A stretch of 64,000 nt of DNA from Prochlorococcus marinus str. AS9601 (GCF_000015645.1 NC_008816.1:1054001-1118000), one strand, 5' to 3'. Positions 21,156 to 30,386 are shown, numbered from the stretch's first letter. The notes: generated by a model not told the origin, from the letters alone. Numbers and translations: made by a program.

Positions 21156-21326
21156 TTAATTTTTTGAGTCTTTCAATTTCATTTCTTTTTGTGTTTCCTT
21201 GCTCCTTTCTTCAAAGACGGATCTTCTGTATGGAGTAACTTCTCCACTTTTAGTAGCCAAAAGTTGGGCTTCATATAGCCTATTGGCTCTTTTGATTTTT
21301 TCTCTTATTTGTAAGAGGTTATTCAT
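21156..21326 (-). CDS. Small peptide of the glutamine-riboswitch (downstream-peptide) type, 56 aa
   Basis: MNNLLQIREKIKRANRLYEA then TKSGEVTPYRRSVFEERS. A short ORF of this kind directly behind a glutamine-type element is the known downstream-peptide arrangement of marine cyanobacteria. Some such peptides regulate nitrogen assimilation through PII or glutamine synthetase (PirA and IF7-like roles); which applies here is not shown by the sequence. Helical, charged, no membrane span. Confidence 0.75.
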   Translation of the reverse strand: MNNLLQIREKIKRANRLYEAQLLATKSGEVTPYRRSVFEERSKETQKEMKLKDSKN

Positions 21327-21349
21327 GGTCTTTTGCAGTTAATGAGAAT

Positions 21350-21402
21350 CCCGTTCCCTACTCCCATTTCATGCGTCCAGAGATATAAACTTGGATGAAC
21401 GT
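21350..21402 (-). promoter_or_regulatory. Glutamine riboswitch (glnA/downstream-peptide type)
   Basis: On the minus strand CGTTCATCC is followed after 14 bases by GGACGCATGAAATGGGAGTA, then GG and GAACG. CGTTC/GAACG closes the outer stem (21397-21401 with 21352-21356) and TCC/GGA the inner one. This is the layout of the glutamine-binding glnA and downstream-peptide RNAs (CGUUCAnCC..GGAC..GAA..AGUAGG). The start codon of the peptide is 25 bases on. Confidence 0.8.
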
Positions 21403-21515
21403 TAGTGAACATTAACATCTTTAAAAAAATTTCGCGAGAGTAATTTTTACTAAATTTTTCTCAAAAAAATAAATATTGAATAGATAGTATAAATAAGGTT
21501 TTAATATTTCCTAAA

Positions 21516-21791
21516 TTAGTATAAGAAAATTGTTTGCGACCCATCATTATTATCCTGAATCACTATTTTTTTATTTGGGAAAATATCTGATAATATTCTT
21601 TTCAAATTTGAATTATCTGAAGGAATTATTTTACTCATATTTTTTGAACTAATTTTCCAATTTTCATCTACAAATAGTTCTTTATCATCACCTTTTTCAT
21701 TTTCCAGTGATGTCTTATTTATAATTTTAAGTAACAGTTCTGAATCATAATCTTTAAATTCTTCAGGGCCATCTTTTAAATTTTTAATCAT
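21516..21791 (-). CDS. Hypothetical acidic protein, 91 aa
   Basis: MIKNLKDGPEEFKDYDSELL.. then DIFPNKKIVIQDNNDGSQTI. Soluble, Asp/Asn-rich. Unassigned. Upstream, 21792-22016 has no gene I can support. Confidence 0.5.
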   Translation of the reverse strand: MIKNLKDGPEEFKDYDSELLLKIINKTSLENEKGDDKELFVDENWKISSKNMSKIIPSDNSNLKRILSDIFPNKKIVIQDNNDGSQTIFLY

Positions 21792-22016
21792 TATTTAGAA
21801 ATCTAATGTTTCTAAATCTTGCATAAGAAATTTGAAGAATACAAGGTATTAATTACCTAAAAATATCTCTAAATATAAAAAATCCTGATGCAATTAAAAT
21901 AATTTTCTTTAGAAAATTTAATTCCAAAATAGCTAAAGAATGATATTTAAAAAGATTAATTAATCATTTACACAATTTTTTTACTTGTTAATTTGCAAAT
22001 AAGAGATTAAGGAAAA

Positions 22017-22148
22017 ATGCCAAGAGTAATTAACAAAAAAATTAGACTTTTAAGATGGTTAAACTCAGGCATGATATTACCATTTATCTTTATGGCTGCA
22101 TCCTCATCTATTATTCTTTATTGTGTTTTATTTTTCCTAATAAGATAG
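22017..22148 (+). CDS. Small basic single-span protein, 43 aa
   Basis: MPRVINKKIRLLRWLNSG then one helix of about 22 residues. GGAAAAA precedes the ATG. Convergent with the 44-aa gene at 22158. Confidence 0.45.
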   Translation: MPRVINKKIRLLRWLNSGMILPFIFMAASSSIILYCVLFFLIR

Positions 22149-22157
22149 CTTTATCAT

Positions 22158-22292
22158 TTAAGCAGCTAAATTTTCCTCTGATTTAGACATTATAATCGCA
22201 GCTTTTTTTAATAAACTAACTACTTCTTTTCTTCCAACTGCCTTATCAGCTTGACGCATAATTTCAGCATATTTTTTATTTATTTTTTTCAT
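22158..22292 (-). CDS. Helical microprotein, 44 aa
   Basis: MKKINKKYAEIMRQADKAVG then RKEVVSLLKKAAIIM; amphipathic helices with a GR turn, TPR-like in look. No assignment. Confidence 0.5.
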   Translation of the reverse strand: MKKINKKYAEIMRQADKAVGRKEVVSLLKKAAIIMSKSEENLAA

Positions 22293-22469
22293 AAATAGTT
22301 TTAATTTAATTCAAAATTACAACACTATATGATGGTGTCAATCGTAAATAATTCTTATATATTAATTATTTAATTATATTTGCACAAAAAATTGTTCATT
22401 TATTATCCTTCAAGTTTTTTAATTGATGATGCCAAAAATCATAAACAACAAAATAAAGAATCATCATAA

Positions 22470-22685
22470 TTAAGCAATATTAAAGGATTTGAAAACATAA
22501 AATAAACCTCCTATTAGGATCAATATTGCAGCTCCATAAAAAAGAAAAGGGATAATTGGATATTTATACAATGTAGTCCTTACTTTTTGTTGTATGGCTT
22601 TTTTATCAAGTTGAGGCAACTTTATATCTTCAGTTTTTTCTCTAGGCGGAATACCTAAATTTTTTCTTCTCTTTGCCTCACCCAT
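22470..22685 (-). CDS. DUF2839-like MGEAKRRK protein, 71 aa
   Basis: The start at 22685 gives MGEAKRRKNLGIPPREK, as in the paralogue at 20068, and leaves two bases after the preceding gene's stop; the upstream ATG at 22712 would overlap that gene. One span at residues 43-66. Confidence 0.7.
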   Translation of the reverse strand: MGEAKRRKNLGIPPREKTEDIKLPQLDKKAIQQKVRTTLYKYPIIPFLFYGAAILILIGGLFYVFKSFNIA

Positions 22686-22687
22686 AA

Positions 22688-22918
22688 TTAATACTGAGGA
22701 ATTCCCATACATTTTAAATAATTGTTATCAACTATATCTAAAATTTGATTCCATTCTTCATGAGATGTTTCCAAATTATTTTTAAAATCTTTTTCGAATT
22801 TAAGAATACATCTTTTTTCTATATTTTCTGGAGAATTATAATTTCTTAAAAAAGAAATACTCAAATAAGATAATGATGAAAAAACTATAATTATTTTTGC
22901 CATTTTAAATTTATTCAT
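22688..22918 (-). CDS. Hypothetical anchored protein, 76 aa
   Basis: N-terminal span (residues 6-24) followed by a charged region with two Cys (KRCILKF and LKCMG). Same plan as 18270. Co-transcribed with the MGEAKRRK protein that follows. Confidence 0.5.
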   Translation of the reverse strand: MNKFKMAKIIIVFSSLSYLSISFLRNYNSPENIEKRCILKFEKDFKNNLETSHEEWNQILDIVDNNYLKCMGIPQY

Positions 22919-22997
22919 ATCTTTGGTGTTGCCTTATAAAAAAATAAGTAACTTGTTTGTTTTATAATTAATTTAATCTTTTAAAAACAATTATCAA

Positions 22998-23195
22998 ATG
23001 ATAAATTCGGTAGATTTTAAACATTTGCCTATTCAGGATTTGGTTGTTTCAGGGTTAATAATCTTTATAATGTCGACGATTATTGCCAATATTTATGACC
23101 CATTATTAGGAATTACTTATGCATTTGGGAATATACTTACTCTTACTTTTTTGAGTTGGTTATACAAAGAAACTTGGAGTGATCCAAAGAAATAA
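22998..23195 (+). CDS. Hypothetical two-span protein, 65 aa
   Basis: Hydrophobic segments at about 13-30 and 38-55 joined by NIYDPLLGITYAFGN; ends LYKETWSDPKK. Unassigned. Confidence 0.5.
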   Translation: MINSVDFKHLPIQDLVVSGLIIFIMSTIIANIYDPLLGITYAFGNILTLTFLSWLYKETWSDPKK

Positions 23196-23222
23196 ATCAA
23201 ATTCAAAAAGATAAATAAAAAA

Positions 23223-23336
23223 CTACTTTTGTATTTTTAACTTTGAAGAATACTTTAAATTAACAATGTAAGTTGCAACAAGAGATAGTATCAAAAAAAA
23301 TAATAAGCTCTCTAAAGTAGATTGAGGCATAACCAT
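23223..23336 (-). CDS. Single-span microprotein, 37 aa
   Basis: MVMPQSTLESLLFFLILSLV then a basic tail. Upstream of the Nramp-like gene's end, in the same orientation as its neighbours. Unassigned. Confidence 0.4.
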   Translation of the reverse strand: MVMPQSTLESLLFFLILSLVATYIVNLKYSSKLKIQK

Positions 23337-23418
23337 AATAAGTACCAAAAATTAATACATTTCTACAAAAACGAATTCTGAAGAAAAATCAACCCTTTAA
23401 TTATTTATTATTTTCAAA

Positions 23419-24723
23419 TTAATAAATCCCAAGCCCAAAAAATGAATTTGCAATAAACAATAAACTAAATAATGTTAAAAAAATTAATCCTATCCAACTT
23501 ATTGTTTTTAGAAAAAATCCATATCTATTTTTAGATGGGACTAATTTGCTATTTATAGTATCCATTGCCATCCAAGCAAATAAAGGGGCGGTTAGAAAAC
23601 TTCCAGTCATTGCAGCAAATACAAAATCTTTTACTCCTATACCTCCTGACCTTGCAATCAGCAAAGCTATTAATGATGCAAAGATATGTACAATCATCCA
23701 AATTTGAAATCTATTGCGCTCTGCTTTGGAATCCAGGTGTCCAAAATCAGTTCCTCTCAATAAACCTTGAATAGCAGAAATACTTCTTGGATATGCATCT
23801 AGACAAGTAATTGTAGTACTAAACATTGCGGCAAATGCTGCAGGTATTATGATCCATTTAGCCCAATTCCCGATGGATTTAGTGTAAAGGAGTATTAACT
23901 TTTGAGCGAAGGAGACTCCACTTCCGGAAAGCATTCCATCGCCAGTACCATACATTGTTATTGCGCCAAGAGTAAGGAAGAAAATAGCCGTAATAACAGT
24001 TATTAAATAACCGAGATTAAAATCAAATTCTGCTTCATTAATATTTGGCTTATAGTTTGAATCTTTCGCTCGAGAAAACATCCATAAAGAAGGCCAAACA
24101 CATAACTCTACTGGGCAAGGCATCCATCCCATTAAAGGGATCAAAAAAGCTAAATTTGTTAACTTCCATGGGCTGATTTCTGGTTCAAAAAAACTCATAT
24201 TTAAGGACTCATTTATTGACCCTTTGAACAAAAGCGATAAAACTGCAAATAATGTTAATAAAGTTAGTAGAGATACTAAAAATTTGGAAATTCTATCAAG
24301 GGCTTTATATTTACCAAGAATTAATATCATTCCAGAAACAATAAGGATTCCTATCGACAAATCCATAGCTGGAAAAGTTGAGAAAAGGGGAATATTAGTT
24401 AAAAGGACACCAGAGACAAAACTTACAGCAGCTATTGTGAAAGTACCTGTAATTAGACTAACTACTAGAAATAAAGGAAGATATAAAGAATTCCTCTCTT
24501 TAAAACCTTCTAATAATGATTTACCAGTAGATGCCGTAAATCTAGTCCCAACCAACAAGAATGGATATTTCAAAAGATTAGTAAGAAGGATTAGGCCAAC
24601 TAATGAAAATCCAAACCTTGCGCCAGCAGTAGTGGATGATAATAAATGAGAACCCCCAATTGCCGCTCCAGCTAGGACAATTCCTGGACCTAAACTTTTT
24701 TGTATTCCTTTTGTTAAATTCAT
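23419..24723 (-). CDS. Nramp-family metal transporter-like protein
   Basis: 434 residues, about 11 spans. The first span has GPGIVLAGAAIGGSHLLSS and AGARFG, clearly Nramp-like, but the Mn/Fe-binding DPGN is replaced by GGSH. Span 6 has WMPCPVELCVWPS where classical members have MPH. The ion ligands therefore differ, and the substrate (Mn, Mg or other) cannot be given. Two microprotein genes follow upstream on the same strand. Confidence 0.78.
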   Translation of the reverse strand: MNLTKGIQKSLGPGIVLAGAAIGGSHLLSSTTAGARFGFSLVGLILLTNLLKYPFLLVGTRFTASTGKSLLEGFKERNSLYLPLFLVVSLITGTFTIAAVSFVSGVLLTNIPLFSTFPAMDLSIGILIVSGMILILGKYKALDRISKFLVSLLTLLTLFAVLSLLFKGSINESLNMSFFEPEISPWKLTNLAFLIPLMGWMPCPVELCVWPSLWMFSRAKDSNYKPNINEAEFDFNLGYLITVITAIFFLTLGAITMYGTGDGMLSGSGVSFAQKLILLYTKSIGNWAKWIIIPAAFAAMFSTTITCLDAYPRSISAIQGLLRGTDFGHLDSKAERNRFQIWMIVHIFASLIALLIARSGGIGVKDFVFAAMTGSFLTAPLFAWMAMDTINSKLVPSKNRYGFFLKTISWIGLIFLTLFSLLFIANSFFGLGIY

Positions 24724-24739
24724 ATTTTAATCAAATGAT

Positions 24740-24856
24740 TTAATTTACTTTTTGAGCCCTTCTAAATTTATTTTTTAATACTCTTTTTTTAACCCCAAAA
24801 ACAGATAATGAGTGAAAAATAAAAAGTATAATTAAGAATCCTATTCGAAGTTTCAT
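24740..24856 (-). CDS. Small basic exported or anchored peptide, 38 aa
   Basis: MKLRIGFLIILFIFHSLSVF then KKRVLKNKFRRAQKVN; one hydrophobic N-terminal segment and a strongly basic tail. 16 bases before the Nramp-like start. Confidence 0.45.
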   Translation of the reverse strand: MKLRIGFLIILFIFHSLSVFGVKKRVLKNKFRRAQKVN

Positions 24857-24883
24857 AAGATATCTCCCTCAAATATGCTTTTA

Positions 24884-25000
24884 TCAGATATTTATTTTGT
24901 ATTCAACCTCTTTTCTCCATAAAATCTTCAAAAACCTATCCAAAACATCTAATTCTTTTTTTTCAACATTTTTTAGATTTTTATTATTTTGTTTTTGCAT
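24884..25000 (-). CDS. Charged microprotein, 38 aa
   Basis: MQKQNNKNLKNVEKKELDVL then DRFLKILWRKEVEY: an amphipathic helix. No assignment. Confidence 0.4.
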   Translation of the reverse strand: MQKQNNKNLKNVEKKELDVLDRFLKILWRKEVEYKINI

Positions 25001-25085
25001 AAATTATTGCCTAATTATTTCAAATTTAAATTAAGCTAAAAAAAACACAATAAGCAATACTTCTTAAAATTTTTTGTAGTTTTTT

Positions 25086-25460
25086 TTAATTTGATAAGTA
25101 TTTTTCTGCCCTTCTTAATGCTTTTATTGCTCCTCTGTAATCATGATTTTTTAATTTTTCCTCACTTTTACGTTCCAACATTTGTACTATTTCATTTCTC
25201 TTAATTGCATCAATTTTAAGCTTATGATCAAATATAAGATCGAATTTTGAAGAGTACAAATTAGATAATTCTTCTCTATACTTTTCAATAATTTTTTCAT
25301 CACAAGATTTATATTTCAATATCTCATTAGCTTTAATTTTGTCTTCTAAAGCTCCTTTAAAATTTCCAAGTTTAAATTTCTTTTCACTTGATCGGGTTAG
25401 CTTAATAATATTTCCCAATATCAATTCACCAGAATCTTCCATTTTTTTTTTGCTGACCAA
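25086..25460 (-). CDS. TPR-like repeat protein, 124 aa
   Basis: Two related helical pairs: KFKLGNFKGALEDKIKANE (about 28-46) and KLKNHDYRGAIKALRRAEKY (about 102-121) fit the TPR pattern with its G/Y, A, A and P-like positions. Between them is a Lys-rich coiled region. Probably a protein-interaction module; partner unknown. Confidence 0.6.
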   Translation of the reverse strand: MVSKKKMEDSGELILGNIIKLTRSSEKKFKLGNFKGALEDKIKANEILKYKSCDEKIIEKYREELSNLYSSKFDLIFDHKLKIDAIKRNEIVQMLERKSEEKLKNHDYRGAIKALRRAEKYLSN

Positions 25461-25522
25461 AATTAATCCTATCAGCCTAAAGAAAAAAAGTATTCATTTT
25501 TAATAATCAAATAATTAATTAA

Positions 25523-25822
25523 TTAGCCAATAACAAGTCCTCTTTCAAGAAGTAAATCGAAAACCTCCACACTTTTCGTTTTCCCAAATTGTGGGGGCTT
25601 ATGTAAATCTAATATTTCAGCAAGGCACATTATCCAATAAGTATCTTTTTTTAAATTAAGACTTTCGCAAATATGAGAGGGAGCAGATTTAAAACATCCA
25701 AATTCTGTTGATATATTAATGTTCATTATTTGAGTTTCAAGTTCAAGACTTAAGAGTTCTATTTCTTGCTCAGTAAGGGCTGAACCAAATGAATATGATT
25801 CAATTAAAAGTTGGTAATTCAT
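25523..25822 (-). CDS. Hypothetical protein, 99 aa
   Basis: Soluble, with MNYQLLIESYSFGSALTEQE, three Cys and a FDLLLERGLVIG end. It follows the gene at 25838 with a 15-base gap. Unassigned. Confidence 0.5.
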   Translation of the reverse strand: MNYQLLIESYSFGSALTEQEIELLSLELETQIMNINISTEFGCFKSAPSHICESLNLKKDTYWIMCLAEILDLHKPPQFGKTKSVEVFDLLLERGLVIG

Positions 25823-25837
25823 TAAAGAATTATTTTT

Positions 25838-26119
25838 TTAAGAAACCCAGCGTGTTATTTTTGTACCCTCATAAATATGTCCTGAAGCTTCAACTATAGG
25901 TTTTGTTTCAGGATTCATAAAAATATCATATAAAACATTTTCTGGTCCTTGAAAAATTACAGTTGCCCTTTGAGGATCATCTAATGATTTACCAATATAA
26001 AATGTTTTAACTCCCATTTCTTTAAACATCGTCTGCTGTTCTTTTGCATTCATATGTGATTCATACTCCTCATAGGTATTACTTAGTTGAAAATCTAAAA
26101 TAGTCGTTTCAATAGTCAT
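25838..26119 (-). CDS. DUF3764-like protein, 93 aa
   Basis: Dimeric ferredoxin-like-fold appearance: ETTILDFQLSNTYEEYESHM, FYIGKSLDDPQRATVIFQG and an ESSGH-type end (EASGHIYEGTKITRW). The order fits DUF3764, which is found mostly in marine cyanobacteria. No function is known. Confidence 0.6.
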   Translation of the reverse strand: MTIETTILDFQLSNTYEEYESHMNAKEQQTMFKEMGVKTFYIGKSLDDPQRATVIFQGPENVLYDIFMNPETKPIVEASGHIYEGTKITRWVS

Positions 26120-26253
26120 AAGAATAATTAAATTTTTTTAATTCTAAATCTTTATCAAAAAAATTAATCTAAAAAAATTAGTTTTTATTAAGCAAAGTGT
26201 TAACTAATTTTCATTTATGAGTTATAAATCAACTATAAAAAACGATTTTAATT

Positions 26254-27597
26254 TTGGACTCAAAAATTTCTCAGAGAGAACAATGGACTAGTAAGCTAGG
26301 ATTCATTCTCGCAGCTGCTGGTAGTGCAGTAGGTCTAGGCAACCTTTGGGGTTTTGCTTACAGAGCATCTCAGGGTGGAGGTGCGGCGTTTGTACTTTTA
26401 TATATATTGATCGTTTTAATTGTATGTCTTCCAGTATTTGTTGCTGAAATGGCTCTAGGGAGAAACGCAATGGCAAGTACATTGCTTGCTCCTGTAAAGC
26501 TGGCAGGGAAGAATTGGTATCCATTAGGAATTCTTTTCTTTATAGCTCCTTTAGGAATAGCATCATATTATTCAGTGATAATGGGATGGACTGCAGATAC
26601 CTTGTTCCATTCTTTATTTTTTGGATTACCAAAGAATTTAACTGAAGCAGAAACCTTCTTTGGCTCGATTAGTAGTGGCAGCAGTGTTTTGTTGGGCCAC
26701 CTATTAAGTCTTGTACTTACAGCAATAATAGTTTCATCAGGTATAAAAAAAGGTATAGAAAAGGTTACTAGATATTTCATGCCAATCCTTTTCATAATTA
26801 TTGTGATTCTTGCTATTTGGGCTACTTCACTTTCAGGTGCATGGGAAGGATATAAAACATTTCTACTTAAGTTTGACTTCAATGAATTGAGAAATCCTCA
26901 AACAATAAGAAACGCTTTTACACAAGCATTTTTTTCATTAAGTTTAGGGATTGGAATTATGGTTACCTACGCATCCTATTTAAATAAAAAAAGTAATCTT
27001 CCAAAATTAAGTGTAGGAGTTGCATCATTAGATACTTTGGTTGGACTAATGGCTGGATTTATAACTTTCCCAATAGTTTTAACATTCGGTTTAAGTGACG
27101 CTATTTCTGAATCCACTGTTGGTGCTTTATTTATCTCAATTCCAACAGGTTTAGGTTCATATGGTGCGGCAGGAAGAATTGTAGCTGTTGCATTTTTCGC
27201 ATTAGCTTATATTGCAGCAATAACTTCCTCTGTTTCATTATTGGAAGTTCCAGTTTCCTCTTTAATGGATAAATTTGGTTTTAAAAGAGAAAAATCTGTT
27301 TGGCTGATAACTCTTTTCTTATTCTTAGCAGGCATTCCTTCTGCATTAAACTTAAACATTCTTGGAACTATTGATTCGATTTTTGGAGGTGTATTACTTA
27401 TCTTTGGTGGATTCTTGGTTACTTTCTTTATGGGATGGGTAGTACCTGGAAAGTTTAATGAAGAACTTAGTGATTCAAAAGTTGGAATCAAAACGACACG
27501 TTATTTGAAATTCATGACAAGATGGGTTGCGCCACCAATTATTGGTTTTGGACTATTTATTAGTGTGTTTGATTTGCTTAAAGGCTGGGTAAGTTAA
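26254..27597 (+). CDS. Neurotransmitter:sodium symporter family transporter
   Basis: 447 residues, about 11 spans, LeuT fold. GSAVGLGNLWGFAY in span 1 is the family signature, but the usual Arg and Pro of NxWRFPY are Gly and Ala, which changes the outer gate. The Na-site small residues in SAVGLGN remain. Substrate (amino acid or related) unknown. The start is a TTG, since no ATG precedes the conserved REQWTSKLGF. Confidence 0.9.
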   Translation: MDSKISQREQWTSKLGFILAAAGSAVGLGNLWGFAYRASQGGGAAFVLLYILIVLIVCLPVFVAEMALGRNAMASTLLAPVKLAGKNWYPLGILFFIAPLGIASYYSVIMGWTADTLFHSLFFGLPKNLTEAETFFGSISSGSSVLLGHLLSLVLTAIIVSSGIKKGIEKVTRYFMPILFIIIVILAIWATSLSGAWEGYKTFLLKFDFNELRNPQTIRNAFTQAFFSLSLGIGIMVTYASYLNKKSNLPKLSVGVASLDTLVGLMAGFITFPIVLTFGLSDAISESTVGALFISIPTGLGSYGAAGRIVAVAFFALAYIAAITSSVSLLEVPVSSLMDKFGFKREKSVWLITLFLFLAGIPSALNLNILGTIDSIFGGVLLIFGGFLVTFFMGWVVPGKFNEELSDSKVGIKTTRYLKFMTRWVAPPIIGFGLFISVFDLLKGWVS

Positions 27598-27997
27598 AAA
27601 TAAATAAAATTATAATTTATAAAATTGAATAAATTTACTGCGATATAGTGCGGAAATAGGGGGAGGGGTGCAAGTCTAAAAAAGATAAAATAGTTTAACT
27701 TTTTCGCATTATTTTTGATCAAACTCAAAAAAATATTAGTCAATAATTAAGTATTTGCAATGGTTATTAATTAAAAAATTGATTTGAAGACTAAGTGCTT
27801 TGTTTTATTACCAAATTCTAAATATTTTTCTCAAGAAAATGTTTTACTGCGGAACTTTTTTTAATGAAGTATTAAAATTTAACTTATATTAAATCTCAAA
27901 CGTATCGGCAAAAACCATCCCTAATAGAATCTATATAAAATAAATTTAGGTGTTTAATTTAAAGGAATTAGAGCGCCTAAAAGAATAGATAACAAAT
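27598..27997. other. Intergenic, 400 bases, no feature recognised
   Basis: AT-rich with a single G-rich patch at 27657-27675. No supported ORF, tRNA piece or strong hairpin. Confidence 0.5.
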
Positions 27998-29704
27998 TTG
28001 ATGTCAACCAAATCTGATTCATTAAAAGGAAAGCTTACAGAAAATTTTTCCGAATTTTCTCAACTATCTGACTATTCTTTTATGAATTCTCTTAAAGCAG
28101 ATCCTCAATCAACAAAAGATGGAAATGATCATAAGCCGCGTTCAGTATATTCAGGTCATTACGTGCCAGTTGTTCCAACTGCTATTCCAGAACCAGAATA
28201 TATTTCCCATAGCAACAAACTTTTTAAAGAACTAAGGCTAAGCTCAAATCTTACTAAAGACCAGAATTTTTGTCGTTTTTTCTCAGGTGATATTTCTGTT
28301 GCTAATTATCCAATGAGTCCTGTTGGTTGGGCAACAGGTTATGCATTATCTATTTACGGGACTGAATATACCCAACAATGTCCCTTTGGCACTGGCAATG
28401 GTTATGGCGATGGCAGAGCAATTTCTGTTTTTGAAGGTTTATTCAATGGGAAAAGAATGGAAATGCAACTTAAAGGAGGAGGTCCAACTCCCTACTGTCG
28501 TGGAGCAGATGGTAGAGCTGTCTTAAGGTCTAGCGTTCGAGAATTTCTCGCACAGGAATTAATGGATGCCTTGGGAATCCCTACCTCAAGATCTTTAACA
28601 CTTTTTGTCTCACGTTCAGAAATAGTTAGAAGACCGTGGTATTCCAAAGGGTCCAGATATTTTGAACCTGATATCATGATTGATAATCAAGCAGCAATTA
28701 CTACGAGAGTCGCTCCATCTTTTTTACGTGTAGGCCAGATTGAACTTTTTGCAAGAAGAGTTCGCGATAATGCGCATGATGAGGCCCTCAATGAACTAAA
28801 GATGATAGTTCAACATCTAATTGATAGAAATTATAAAGATGAAATTGAATATGAGATTTCGATTCAAAGTAAAGTAATAAAACTGGCTTCTTTATACAGA
28901 TCAAGACTTATATCACTCATAGCCAACTGGATGAGAGTTGGTTATTGCCAGGGTAATTTCAATAGTGATAATTGTGCTGCTGGAGGTTATACCTTGGATT
29001 ATGGCCCCTTTGGATTCTGTGAATTATTTGATCCAAGATTTCAACCATGGACAGGTGGAGGTGAACATTTCTCATTTTTTAACCAGCCTTCTGCAGCGGC
29101 AATCAACTTTAAAACATTTTGTTCCTCTCTTAGTCCGTTACTTTCAAAAAGCAAACAAGATCAAGAAAAGTTAGATCAAATCGAAAAAGACTTTTCTGAA
29201 TTAATGAATAAGGAATTAATGAAAATGTGGGCAAACAAGCTTGGTTTAGAACATTACAACGAAACTCTAATAAATGAATTTTTTAATCTCATGGTCATTT
29301 CAAAAGCAGACTATACAATTTTGTTCCGTAAACTCTCTGAAATCCCTGATAACTTAGATTCTTTAAAAGACTGTTTCTATTTACCAATTAATGACGAGCT
29401 CAATAATAGGTGGGAAGTATGGCTTGAAAACTGGCAATCAGTCTTGAAGAAAGAGGAAAATATTAAAGCAAAATCGGCATCAATGAAATCCCTTAATCCA
29501 GTCTATACTTGGCGTGAATGGATGGTCGTTCCTGCATATGAAGAAGCTGAAAAGGGAAATTACAAGAAAATAAAAGAGTTACAGGATATCTTTAGCAATC
29601 CATATGTAGAACAACCCGCAGAAATAGATCAAAAATATAATCGACTAAAGCCAAGCCAGTATTTTAACTATGGAGGAGTATCTCATTACAGTTGTTCTTC
29701 GTAA
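27998..29704 (+). CDS. selO: SelO/YdiU-family protein AMPylase
   Basis: 568 residues with the pseudokinase-fold SelO motifs: QLKGGGPTPYCRGADGRA, VLRSSVREFLAQE, TRVAPSFLRVG and DYGPFGF. SelO transfers AMP to Ser/Thr/Tyr of redox proteins. The usual VHGVMNTDN catalytic region reads CQGNFNSDN here, so the catalytic Asn and Asp are kept in an altered context. Start follows a 90-base AT-rich leader. Confidence 0.9.
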   Translation: MMSTKSDSLKGKLTENFSEFSQLSDYSFMNSLKADPQSTKDGNDHKPRSVYSGHYVPVVPTAIPEPEYISHSNKLFKELRLSSNLTKDQNFCRFFSGDISVANYPMSPVGWATGYALSIYGTEYTQQCPFGTGNGYGDGRAISVFEGLFNGKRMEMQLKGGGPTPYCRGADGRAVLRSSVREFLAQELMDALGIPTSRSLTLFVSRSEIVRRPWYSKGSRYFEPDIMIDNQAAITTRVAPSFLRVGQIELFARRVRDNAHDEALNELKMIVQHLIDRNYKDEIEYEISIQSKVIKLASLYRSRLISLIANWMRVGYCQGNFNSDNCAAGGYTLDYGPFGFCELFDPRFQPWTGGGEHFSFFNQPSAAAINFKTFCSSLSPLLSKSKQDQEKLDQIEKDFSELMNKELMKMWANKLGLEHYNETLINEFFNLMVISKADYTILFRKLSEIPDNLDSLKDCFYLPINDELNNRWEVWLENWQSVLKKEENIKAKSASMKSLNPVYTWREWMVVPAYEEAEKGNYKKIKELQDIFSNPYVEQPAEIDQKYNRLKPSQYFNYGGVSHYSCSS

Positions 29705-29748
29705 AAGGTAAATCCTAAAAATGCAGATTGAATAACTTAGAGAAAATT

Positions 29749-30189
29749 TTATTCATTTATGGCCGTAGGCATTCCAACTACTGATACAACTCCCACATGA
29801 AGTATGGCCGGCTTCTTCCCAACATTTTTCACATAGTGGGGGCCCCCATTATTACTCTCTATAAATGCATCACCCGCTTTAAAGAAATTAATTTCTTCAC
29901 CCCTAACATGTTTTAATCTTCCTCTGGTGACATGAATCAACATTGGGGAAGGATGAGTATGAATTGGAGTTTTCAAGCCAACTGGAATCTTGACTTTTAA
30001 GAGTCTTAATTCAGGCTTACCCTCGAGATAATTAAAATTTTTACCACTAAGTCCTTTTGAACTTTGAATAATAGGTATAACTTCAATTTTTTCTTCAGCA
30101 AGAGAAGGTTGTGGTAAAGCTAAAGTCCCAATAAAAAGGAAACAAAATGGAATAAATGTTTTTATTTGCATTAGATATTTAAGTTTCAC
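29749..30189 (-). CDS. Exported cupin-domain protein, 146 aa
   Basis: Signal peptide (residues 10-31, cleavage near PSLAEE). The cupin motif HTHPSPMLIHVTRGRLK gives two His for a metal; the second motif is around GGPHYVKNVG. Single small beta-barrel; periplasmic. Ligand unknown. Confidence 0.82.
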   Translation of the reverse strand: MKLKYLMQIKTFIPFCFLFIGTLALPQPSLAEEKIEVIPIIQSSKGLSGKNFNYLEGKPELRLLKVKIPVGLKTPIHTHPSPMLIHVTRGRLKHVRGEEINFFKAGDAFIESNNGGPHYVKNVGKKPAILHVGVVSVVGMPTAINE

Positions 30190-30224
30190 TAATAATAGGT
30201 AGTTTGCAAAAATAATAAACTAAT

Positions 30225-30386
30225 TTATTTCTTATATAACTTTTCTAATTGCTTAATTTCCTCTCTTAAATCCTTACCTCTCTTATTAAATTTATTATTT
30301 TTAATAACTATTGGAATAATCCACCAGGCTTGAAGACCTAAAAAAATAAATACTAGGATCAATAATTCAAAAGTACCAGGCTGCAT
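30225..30386 (-). CDS. Single-span protein with coiled tail, 53 aa
   Basis: One helix (residues 7-28, containing LGLQAWWIIPIV) then KRGKDLREEIKQLEKLYKK, a basic coiled coil. Unassigned. Confidence 0.5.
   Translation of the reverse strand: MQPGTFELLILVFIFLGLQAWWIIPIVIKNNKFNKRGKDLREEIKQLEKLYKK

Noticed and set aside
24224-24649. 141-codon frame antisense to the Nramp-like gene
   Set aside because: The sense frame has clear transporter motifs over its entire length; the antisense product is a Lys/Thr/Arg-rich shadow.
27657-27675. G-rich patch as an RNA element or scar
   Set aside because: A short run resembling one at 13059-13073 but with no pairing partner or tRNA similarity.
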